A stretch of DNA of 42,922 bases from positions 1-42,922 of the IMG/VR virus record IMGVR_UViG_3300013132_000091. One strand, given 5' to 3'. The position numbers were made by a program, and so were the translations under genes. The notes below the pieces were generated by a model, which worked only from the letters and a program-made list of their open reading frames with translations, was not told the origin of the DNA and did no database searches. This DNA comes from a virus. This document shows, piece after piece, positions 40,401 through 42,922 of the stretch. Numbering within the stretch: the first letter of the stretch is position 1; the number at the start of each line of letters is the position of its first letter.

Positions 40401-42715
40401 CCGGCCTTGTTTGGACCGACGCCGAACTCAAGGCGCGCGGCCTGAACGACACGGCGATCAAGCTGTACCGGCAGGCGCGCAGCGCCATCAACCAGTCGCT
40501 GGACAACCTGATGGCGGCCGACGTGTACCGCATGCTGACCGCCGTGACACCGGACGCCCTGGCGAACACGCCGGCCGAGCATGCCGCGATCATGGCCAAG
40601 GTGCGCAAGGCCGCGGCATCGGACAGTCCTCTGCAGGTGCTGCAGATTGCCGGCCGCGCGCTGGACCAGCAGGCCGACGTGCTGCGCAAGCAACTGGCGA
40701 CCTTGAAGAAGCAGATGGACGAGGACTATGCCGATGGCATGACATCGGCCTACACGCTGGCACAGGATGCGCTCAAGAAGATCGAGAGCATCAAGGAGCG
40801 CATGGACGAGAAGTACGAGCGGGTGCGACAGCTCAAGGCGGAGGGCTATGCGCCGCTGATGCGCTTTGGCCGGTACGCGGTGGACGTGCTGGATGCGGAC
40901 GGGAACCGGGCTTTCTTCGGGCTGTACGAGTCGCAGTACGAAGCCAACCGCGCCGCGCGCCGGTTTGCCGAGCAGGGTTTGCGGGTGAGCCAGAGCGTGA
41001 AGTCGGCCAAGGAGTTCGAGATGCTCAAGGGCATCAGCCCCGAGACGGCCATGCTGTTCGCGGATCTGCTGGGGGTGGAGAAGGACGCGGCCATGCAGAA
41101 GTGGCTGCAGAACGCCCTGGCCGAACAGTCGGCGCTCAAGCGGCACATCCGCCGCAAGGGCATCGCCGGGTTTGACGATGACGCCGGCCGGGTGGTGGCG
41201 GCCTTCCTGACCTCCAACAGCCGGGCCGCATCGCGCGCCTTGCACGGCTTGCGCATTCAGGAGAGCGTGGAGAACGTGCGGGCCGGTGATGTGAAGGACG
41301 AGGCGATCAAGCTGGCCGACTACGTGAACAACCCGGTGGAAGAGGCGCAGGCGGTGCGCTCGCTGCTGTTCGTCAACTACATCGGCGGCTCGGTGGCGTC
41401 GGCGCTGGTGAACTTGACCCAGACGGTGGTGCAGACCTTCCCGTATCTGGCGCAGTACGGCGGTGCGCGCAAGGGCGCCAGCCGGGTGACGGCGGCCATG
41501 AAGCTGGCAATGGGCAAGATCGAGGACGCCGAGCTGGCCGAGGCGGTCAAGCGCGCCGAGGCCGACGGCGTCATCAAGCCGCAGGAAGTGTTCCAGCTCC
41601 AGGCCGAGGCCAGCCGCACGCTGGGCTCAGACATCCGGGTGCGCGCGGCGCTGTCGCTGTGGGGTTCGTTCTTCCAGATGGCCGAGCAGTTCAACCGCCG
41701 CGTGGCCTTCATTGCGGCCTACCAGACGGCCAAGCAGGAGGGCATTCGCAACCCGTTCGCCTTTGCCGAGAATGCGGTGGACGAGACGCAGGGCGTGTTC
41801 AACAAGGGCAACCGGCCCGATTGGGCGCGCGGCGCGGTTGGCGCGACAATTTTCACCTTCCGTACGTTCACCATCCAGTACGTCGAGTTCTTGAAGCGCC
41901 TGCCGCCCAAGGAGCGCGCGCTGGCGCTGGGTGTTCTGGTGCTGCTGGCCGGTTTCCGTGGCTTGCCGTTTGCCGAGGACGCCGAGGACATCATCGACAC
42001 CGCCGCGCAGGCGATGGGCTACAACTTCACGACCAAGGCGCAGATGGACCGGTTCTTGGTGTCCACCCTGGGCCAGCCGTTCGCGGACTTCCTGCAGCGC
42101 GGCGCCAGCGGCACCGGCATGCTGCCGTTCGATGTGTCGCAGCGCCTGGGCATGGCCGACCTGCTGCCGGCGACCGGGGTGCTCAAGGCCAGCGAAACCC
42201 GCAAGGATGAGCAGATCCTTGAAGTGCTTGGTGTTACCGGTGGATTCATTCGTGACGCGCTCAAGGGAGAGGTCAGGCCGATTGCCTTGCGCAACGCTGC
42301 CAAGGGCATCGAGATGTACGACCGCGGCATCTACACCGACACCCGTGGCCGCAAGGTGATGGATGTCGGCCCGGTGGATGCGGCGATGAAGGCCATCGGC
42401 CTGCAGCCGGCCGGTGTTGCCGCCGAGTCGCGCAAGGCTGGGTCGGTGTACGAGATGCGCGCGCTGTTCACCAAGGTCAAGAGCGAGATTTCCGAGCAGA
42501 TGGCGCTGGGCCAGTTCGAGAACGACCAGGCCAAGATCCAGAAGGCGCGCGACCGGCTGGCCGACTGGAACGCGAAGAACCCGGATGCTCAGATCCGCCT
42601 CAACGGCCAGGCTATCCGCCGCCGCGTGACGGAAATGCGCAAGGACCGCTCGGAGCGCCTGTTGAAGACCACCCCGAAGGAGTTGCGTGCTCAGGCGCGG
42701 GAGGTGCTGGAGTGA
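28496..42715 (+). CDS. Giant polyvalent virion protein (DarB-like MTase-helicase, zincin, PLxRFG, LPD38-like)
   Basis: 4,739 residues, one third of the window. Order: Gly-rich amphipathic N-terminus (1-355); linkers with a short PFKTRKTAELAAKK unit (~565) and a related unit ~920-955; conserved LPP segment TLNSGIDPEILQAGITLAGY (~1335-1355). An N6-adenine methyltransferase follows, with motif I EPGAGVGNF (~1680) and NPPF (1746-1749). The SNF2-like helicase has Walker A GAGKT (2387-2391), DEAH (2551-2554), ATGTPVSN and QREGRIVRQG (from 2961). Then come NGxxYxS repeats, a zincin HELLH (3493-3497) with EELEAD, PLMRFG (4120-4125) and an LPD38-like C-terminus. Such proteins are packaged and ejected with DNA and protect it from restriction (DarB of P1). 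No Shine-Dalgarno precedes ATG 28496. Confidence 0.9.
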   Translation: MDLNEARKRLPELAGLSDESALNVIHQVYYPAMEKAALAERLGYKAPPPPTPDRSMVRAAGDIGLSLGQGAAGAFKALSDVAGADNVVSQKLGDMSEFLGNQKSEQSKATLKASQERVKAAEESGSTWEEAKAYMEMLLDQPGEFLAQGVGSFATLGLGKLAQGVKLASAAKAAGMSKQAFLASKAGQEAIKEAAKFGFKANVGIGSAMGVGAVKGSQYEQTYSNAIAQGMPEDQAQALATEAQRYGGSGTMQQLLGGGLGALAASTGPIERLVMGQGARNAATGTMAAMGKGFLVEGSTEGAQGGQERFAGNTAAIDAGVLDPSKRMQGVVGQGLMEGTIGGVIGAAAGPFEAQAPINLPNQAREPLPQPQPAPPVEPAGPMTRALNVGAQKAAPLPPPVLDESVLRDNGVYPPPVLDDAAIQSGILSGDELRQFDAKQSNAATQAQPAPNAETANEDPVDEQFTQPIVSAGFQEALRQAEADGIDTEAVLERAAMNTQTGSDEDYEREALALIAQARIWDAKQPNDGSPAAPAGNAGNAGNESPQPLAQPLAQPLATDILNPKGFPFKTRKTAELAAKKTPGDIVPVEGGFVVRPQESTLANTAAQEVPEADAAPVQADQPAEAVSFADAADEAGGYAVRGSDEQGAVEALSDVQNAPQPTTAAGVPTKTRQKPDIGATAVEAQAPARGDGAAAAGVPDAGAGAGVRADGVGKEQFDPQGTKPGTPEYEYAFEKWVSGQSDKRLEINRTRQRQENTAAVQKRNGWRSKIRKWFLGAKDGDTITDTGTGQNYKVIEKKRKDGTKTKTLVATDENGAPLDDGRAATGIAQVGDRVEGLDDGGIDDDTGSATPETAGQSLASSLGKQLEDGDAKTASPAATDVQADGVKKPPFAKKEDVEHLFGIDQKRNAALDRIAKGTAYFGTKEKAADFVAKSGIKDTHEVVQAKPGRFEIRAKAGSGMQTADAPAEQAAPSAAPESTVKVPPDIDAAIAGQMQKQKNRVARLKREAEQPGMTLDEKRQAQTKVLAAETTLRKMRTSVFDAEDAAIKALEAGDVAAFDAHADLFPDVVAALEKSIGQKPAESTKGPGEQLAELNAELERQGPVQNANTRAKRDQIRREIAERDFPEILKAVDGDIDTAEDLNRAFQYAGDEPRAKTVERILKKRGITAEYQKVWTGRLLAQDGQQDDTLEDPEMAAYENGLTANTRAQDREKLAPGTRVNGSAERAAADRLQQIYNQMDGINRRNTREGNAKETIRTVIEELRKPRTVSSVVPMLDGAANGLDRNYGALADVVREVADSLNGEAAPAKPTPAKPAATANTIFTEDAAAAARALLKKKLSGGTLNSGIDPEILQAGITLAGYHIEKGARTFAAYAKAMVGDLGDSVKPYLKSWYAAVALDPRATGFSGDMTPLGDVMAADVDKLAAEADTVEDQTRDDNATRPLDQPGQGALEGAPAADVQGTAEAGPAGRAPAGSRGGDQPGDAGADGTGVRAPRGMGSDPAAVPVPAGRTRSQRGSADKRRAAPDARDERGPSLFGDDGAGDSRGETGRVEPPAFQPTDFTIEEDFALGEGGQKAKYRANVDAIRLLQKLEAEQRHATPDEQKVLAKYVGWGGIAQAFDAEHKDWGREYAELRELLSDEEYNTARRSTRYAHYTSRPIIQGMYDAMKRFGFTGGKMLEPGAGVGNFMGLMPADLRSGSRLTGVERERIAAGIARHLYPNQNMQLQDFTQFNAQDGYFDAVIGNPPFAADGLVDQSGRKHLSGMAVHDYFFAKSVDMLRDGGVFAAVVSNGFMDKAGDRARKYIGERTKLLGAIRLPNNAFAKNANTEVTTDIVFLQKLPESEWGSKAAKADLKRWLDVTTIPDPKGGDPIKINQYFADNPQMMLGEYGRFGTMYGPDQPALVARPGQDTAALLRAAIERLPAGVYQHAAVIGTNKATRDVIEALRDKSVQEGGFYVDGGKLYQRMQDVAGESSARLLTPETQWTEKTTLGESRYERLVQLAGMRRTLRDLLAAELADDKAMEGLRKSLNEQYDAYAAKHGLINDPSTAQVFDDDPDFPLLAALEMNYARGMGPAAAKAAGIKPYKSKADKAPIFARRVIEKRQAVQKAETPEDALNVSIAERGRIDAGYIGQLLGRPADEVLEELTKGDKPALFVDPVTGEHVLRDAYLSGNVRKKLQQAEMAGMDRNVRALMEVQPEDVGAHEISARIGSPWVPTEVYQDFIKDLLGDGTKATVAYVPTNSAFFISVKAGSDTANNLTYGTSKMDAEAILNALLNNRTVKVTYTDSDGKTHLDKEGTDAAMEKAADIRAKFQDWLFADAERAEVLVRSYNDTNNNYVTRVYDGARMEFPGKVPDSIIKFRRHQRNAIARIVQDRTALLDHVVGAGKTFTVISGAMELKRTGLAKKPLIVVPNHLVKQWAADFYRLYPGANILTATKKDFARENRRRFLAKIATGDWDAVIMAHSSFGFIQPDPDFEVEFNEKQVAHIKAAIEKVDASDGDEKGKKRTVKQLEGLVERLENRIKSLRDKAVDNLLDFKQVGVDQLFVDEAHLFKNLMFSTKMQNVQGLGDSKGSQRAYDMYVKVNQLYAQNGRGQGVVFATGTPVSNTLAEMYHMMRYLMPAAMDEAGFQSFDAWANTFASVEQVWMQKPSGDGYKASDRMGTFSNVHELLKMFDQVSDTVTMEDIKTAYAEENGGKAFPLPKLKNDRRTPVSLVKSEAQNAYMDEIAERAKKLEAKKGPPQKGEDNFLTIMSDARKAAMDVRLVREDINDREPGARIDRSTDEVVSRYKQYDSVKGTQLVFSDLGTPLKSAKKELKEYEELKARIDAGNDADVQADAALGDEAAQAKIEDAEAAQEELDAKGRDWLGAIKAALRGFSVYDDFKAALIEKGIPENEIAFIHDFNTDDQKAALFRKVNAGQIRVLLGSTQKMGAGTNVQERLVALHHLDVPWKPSDIEQREGRIVRQGNRLADTIPGFEVEILAYVTQDTLDMRMWQTQEVKLKMVNQLRTRQISREIENPFEEAEMSAGEMQAAATGNMDLLREIQLRSDLKKLEQRKRSFDAQRNELASRRKRATDSLRRLPEQIADLEVLDKGARDYFTGLEDRSFKATINGDTYTSRTEAGAKLRELAAAHESALEARRKAGDDAGKAAADAREDLSPAERTGIAMDAKDAYLKSNPLPKMAVEFNGKTYGSKSALADAMTEFAGDSEPIEWSFDGQEFIRRKDIAAAIEAVVAEAIDTDTEASIGTIGGFQVTIEGQRDKFGSFVDMVVTHKGKTYDSTARINGDDKKQAVDIVVRAAERMVASLPDKLQFAKYDLARAKKAMQELEKTSMPDAWPDMGKLEKARTEHKEVLKRLAGEGKKEGEEGGADTTLSIDDSTGPADTADYGPATQAHRDAAARLAESFADRIEGGGSHADLLDAVAPGDGKRGQAATAVANIARRLFRRQVVFVKFKGTPLFNGVVSKSVPGVIFLNIDSQKPLLSVLGHELLHEMAKSHPTMYANLSRRLDDLIKNETEYAVRTYNAYKKAGISTKGLDTREELEADIVGDNFMDAGFWQAMGENQPGLFKRIVNFVTAWLDNLSQKITDYRPFGTDEFLTDIAAARDAVAGAMREFSGAEAGAVADPTDGDVKLSAARGTNNAMPVFNNASGDFNPDLDKFWIKKGREEIRGEGMSDADYNTAVAEYANAWRINDLLVEQLGWRRRGSSNVSSSTYFEKTIELDEQNENGEDTLTYEVRVTDHDDYHPASGGISKRFQVNFRSVQSQWSDVDITPDMSTKEAMSLLRGTLETDQSAPVSGGAKLSAAEKQDQTQTPNNADIRFSVVDDIKRAYADRVPDAVRDRIEDLTSSQRGFNRWWHSTVGTQLHKAKVNKEFGRVYYAVQDFMKDVSRMATLAADQAPDLLPHIDSLADIKKVAPQMGIAGHRQRKADMKAASDALFDGTLRYTRDAYGEPVEAQNEADAGLVWTDAELKARGLNDTAIKLYRQARSAINQSLDNLMAADVYRMLTAVTPDALANTPAEHAAIMAKVRKAAASDSPLQVLQIAGRALDQQADVLRKQLATLKKQMDEDYADGMTSAYTLAQDALKKIESIKERMDEKYERVRQLKAEGYAPLMRFGRYAVDVLDADGNRAFFGLYESQYEANRAARRFAEQGLRVSQSVKSAKEFEMLKGISPETAMLFADLLGVEKDAAMQKWLQNALAEQSALKRHIRRKGIAGFDDDAGRVVAAFLTSNSRAASRALHGLRIQESVENVRAGDVKDEAIKLADYVNNPVEEAQAVRSLLFVNYIGGSVASALVNLTQTVVQTFPYLAQYGGARKGASRVTAAMKLAMGKIEDAELAEAVKRAEADGVIKPQEVFQLQAEASRTLGSDIRVRAALSLWGSFFQMAEQFNRRVAFIAAYQTAKQEGIRNPFAFAENAVDETQGVFNKGNRPDWARGAVGATIFTFRTFTIQYVEFLKRLPPKERALALGVLVLLAGFRGLPFAEDAEDIIDTAAQAMGYNFTTKAQMDRFLVSTLGQPFADFLQRGASGTGMLPFDVSQRLGMADLLPATGVLKASETRKDEQILEVLGVTGGFIRDALKGEVRPIALRNAAKGIEMYDRGIYTDTRGRKVMDVGPVDAAMKAIGLQPAGVAAESRKAGSVYEMRALFTKVKSEISEQMALGQFENDQAKIQKARDRLADWNAKNPDAQIRLNGQAIRRRVTEMRKDRSERLLKTTPKELRAQAREVLE
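30101..30127 (+). repeat. 9-bp tandem repeat in the giant gene
   Basis: GGGAACGCA twice plus a degenerate third copy, encoding a Gly-Asn-Ala run. It keeps frame and lies in an interdomain linker, so slippage would only alter linker length. Confidence 0.7.
30133..30168 (+). repeat. 12-bp tandem repeat in the giant gene
   Basis: Three exact copies of GCAACCCCTTGC encode Pro-Leu-Ala-Gln repeats. It lies five bases after the 9-bp array in the same linker. Copy number is a multiple of three bases per unit, so variation would be in frame. Confidence 0.85.
30300..30455 (+). CDS. Nested small gene A in the +1 frame of the giant
   Basis: 51 residues, TTG start at 30300 with AGGAG seven bases upstream. 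Sequence is basic and Pro-rich, then hydrophobic (PQMKLAAMLYVEAMNRGPWR). From about 30280 to the stop nearly all third positions in this frame are G or C. The giant's own frame gives an Ala/Glu/Asp linker with mixed third positions. This is the signature of the small frame being the older coding sequence. It ends three bases before nested gene B. Function unknown; the start codon is the least certain part. Confidence 0.4.
   Translation: MQTPPPKKSPRQTQHQCKPISPQKPCPLPTPQMKLAAMLYVEAMNRGPWRH
30459..30635 (+). CDS. Nested small gene B in the +1 frame of the giant
   Basis: 58 residues from ATG 30459, with GGAGG nine bases upstream and only three bases after the stop of nested gene A, so translation could be coupled. 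Very basic and Pro/Gln-rich (THRNQPQQQESRQKP, then RQLKRKRQREAMEPPPLEYP). Third positions are about four-fifths G/C in this frame but mixed in the giant's frame, which here gives only a low-complexity Ala/Gly/Asp linker. Short basic proteins like this are common in phages, but no family is recognised. Confidence 0.5.
   Translation: MSKTHRNQPQQQESRQKPDKNPTLAPRQLKRKRQREAMEPPPLEYPTREPVPVYGRMG
30954..31157 (+). CDS. Nested small gene C in the +1 frame of the giant
   Basis: 67 residues from ATG 30954, with GGAG nine bases upstream. Helical with hydrophobic residues spaced as in a small domain (GLKDWMTVVLTMTPDLQLQK, then RLHQALGNNWKMAMPRQHLL). Third positions favour G/C in this frame; in the giant's frame the same DNA gives an acidic Gly/Asp/Thr linker. 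It follows the A/T-richer insert-like segment of the giant. Not recognised. Confidence 0.4.
   Translation: MTAELQQESHKSGIGLKDWMTVVLTMTPDLQLQKLPASRLHQALGNNWKMAMPRQHLLQPLTFKPMG
32805..33155 (+). CDS. Nested gene D in the +1 frame of the giant (phage helical protein)
   Basis: 116 residues, GTG start at 32805 with GAGGA eight bases upstream; ATG 32814 is an alternative. The protein looks like a real folded phage protein: HWISQAKEHWKEHRPQMFKE, then AMQELMAQGFAHHEAWEATR, then QQYLFLPEEP. I recall hypothetical phage proteins with this HWKEHRPxM...EAW...P.EE layout. Third positions are almost all G/C in this frame. The giant's frame here encodes only a Gly/Ala/Arg/Asp-rich disordered linker before the methyltransferase, with many A/T third positions. 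Function unknown. This is the strongest of the nested genes. Confidence 0.7.
   Translation: MTTMQHAHWISQAKEHWKEHRPQMFKELQKQGLLDARLQEAAEATSQAMQELMAQGFAHHEAWEATRQQYLFLPEEPGASEEAPTSDGLRLMREMNEGLRYLGMTEQEIAAAKLDE
38673..38867 (+). CDS. Nested small gene E in the +1 frame of the giant
   Basis: 64 residues from ATG 38673. Pro/Thr/Gln-rich start (DQQPKPTETQPPDSLNPSQT), then an amphipathic part (VDLTLICWTQLLRETES) and an acidic end (LLLPISPDDFSDDKLFS). G/C at third positions switches from the giant's frame to this frame right at the ATG. No good Shine-Dalgarno is seen; GTG 38613 upstream would give 84 residues. It underlies the linker between the helicase part and the zincin. Function unknown. Confidence 0.45.
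   Translation: MDQQPKPTETQPPDSLNPSQTESKAVDLTLICWTQLLRETESADKPPLLLPISPDDFSDDKLFS
39404..39930 (+). repeat. Direct repeat pair flanking a domain cassette in the giant gene
   Basis: G-T/C-GAAGCTCTCAGCCGC occurs at 39404-39420 and 39914-39930, exactly 510 bases (170 codons) apart, both encoding KLSAA in frame. The DNA between is A/T-richer at third positions than both flanks and encodes a compact-looking domain (FWIKKGREEIRGEGMSDADY, then VRVTDHDDYHPASGGISKRF). The layout suggests in-frame insertion of a domain cassette between short repeats. Confidence 0.65.
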
Positions 42716-42720
42716 GTGGA

Positions 42721-42756
42721 GCGGCTGGTAAGCCTACAATGAAGGCTCAAAGCCGC
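42721..42756 (+). ncRNA. Hairpin directly after the giant gene
   Basis: GCGGCT (42721-42726) pairs with AGCCGC (42751-42756), enclosing AGCC/GGCT (42731-42734/42744-42747). The loop contains TACAAT, which could alternatively be a -10 box, but no convincing -35 lies 16-18 nt upstream. It begins six bases after the giant's stop. Confidence 0.4.
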
Positions 42757-42761
42757 GCGCA

Positions 42762-42872
42762 GGTGGTGGGCGGAAGTTGGTAGCTTCTGCAAGCTGTTGA
42801 TTTGTAATGGGGGCCGAATCCCTTACAAGGCGTAGGTCGGCGGTTCGACCCCGTCAGCACCCACCACCACCA
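42762..42872 (+). ncRNA. tRNA-like element 3 (degenerate or mimic)
   Basis: Canonical T arm GGCGG-TTCGACC-CCGTC (42839-42855) and a 3' end AGCACCC-A-CCA as in many Val-type tRNAs. The 5' part lacks a matching GGGTGCT; instead GGTGGTGGG (42762-42770) can pair with CCCACCACC (42860-42868), again followed by A-CCA. The D-like arm is a 7-bp hairpin GCGGAAG/CTTCTGC with loop TTGGTAG. The middle holds TTGTAA-T-GGG / CCC-TTACAA (42802-42828), an extended hairpin in place of an anticodon arm, so both TGT- and TAC-like loops appear but neither fits a normal stem. Compare tRNA-like domain 1. Confidence 0.45.
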
Positions 42873-42873
42873 C

Positions 42874-42900
42874 AAAGGCGAACATGGGTTCGCCTTTTTT
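42874..42900 (+). terminator. Intrinsic terminator at the end of the late region
   Basis: AAAGGCGAAC (42874-42883), loop ATGG, GTTCGCCTTT (42888-42897) then TTT: a perfect 10-bp stem with a T tract. It ends the tRNA-like element and, by read-through, the giant gene transcript. Confidence 0.85.
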
Positions 42901-42922
42901 CTTGTCGGCACCGGCGCAACAA

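Noticed and set aside
39923-41245. Antisense 440-codon frame near the end of the giant gene
   Set aside because: Biased composition, no domain, and the sense frame has PLxRFG and continuous codon bias.
42820-42866. Phage attachment site made from a host tRNA-Val 3' half
   Set aside because: The sequence resembles the 3' half of such a tRNA, but no integrase lies in the window and a terminator follows. Kept only as an alternative to tRNA-like element 3.
1-42922. Search for IS elements, CRISPR arrays, toxin-antitoxin pairs and rRNA
   Set aside because: No transposase, terminal inverted repeats, spaced direct repeats or rRNA-like sequence seen.

Overview
The window reads as the structural two-thirds of a GC-rich tailed-phage genome (phage or prophage). 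Every supported gene lies on the + strand and most neighbours overlap by an ATGA start/stop. An N4-gp56-type major capsid protein, a P22-like portal, gp4-like head adaptors and one giant DarB-like polyvalent protein are together known from Bcep22-like podoviruses of Burkholderiales. A betaproteobacterial host is therefore my inference; no host gene is present. No integrase, repressor, replication gene, IS element or CRISPR array is visible.

Layout. (1) 1-2795: end of an operon of small proteins, including an HNH-type nuclease, an HNH-derived zinc/HTH protein, a small winged-helix-like protein and a TubC-docking-like protein. (2) 2792-3500: a non-coding locus with a strong sigma70-type promoter, a densely folded RNA, two CCA-ending tRNA-like domains, a recognisable tRNA-Gly(UCC) and an intrinsic terminator. 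(3) 3517-12097: terminase, portal, scaffold, a CsrA-like protein, capsid, head proteins. (4) 12115-25241: head-tail adaptors, a collagen-like fibre, a lysis cassette (permuted papain-fold enzyme, two membrane proteins, GH19 endolysin, Rz/Rz1), tail proteins and a 1,870-residue fibre. (5) 25251-42715: GNAT protein, two internal virion proteins and a 4,739-residue polyvalent protein (N6-adenine methyltransferase, SNF2-like helicase, zincin, PLxRFG and LPD38-like regions). (6) 42721-42900: hairpin, a third tRNA-like element and a terminator.

Three things go beyond a routine phage annotation. First, a 14-bp element, CGGTTGACTCCGAG, occurs four times at transcription-unit boundaries. It puts a -35-like TTGACT inside a small palindrome, with a -10-like hexamer always 16 nt downstream, so it looks like a shared late promoter/operator. 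One copy lies inside the csrA-like gene and encodes an extra loop there. Second, the phage CsrA-like protein sits just before a terminator and before a hairpin that displays AGGA of a Shine-Dalgarno in its loop. The 2.8-3.5 kb RNA also shows GGA in several hairpin loops. A phage-encoded post-transcriptional circuit is a testable inference. Third, the polyvalent gene carries several small genes in its +1 frame, each lying under a disordered linker of the giant protein. In those stretches the codon bias follows the small gene, suggesting the giant was assembled by reading through pre-existing small genes.

All product names rest on motif reading by eye; no search was run.
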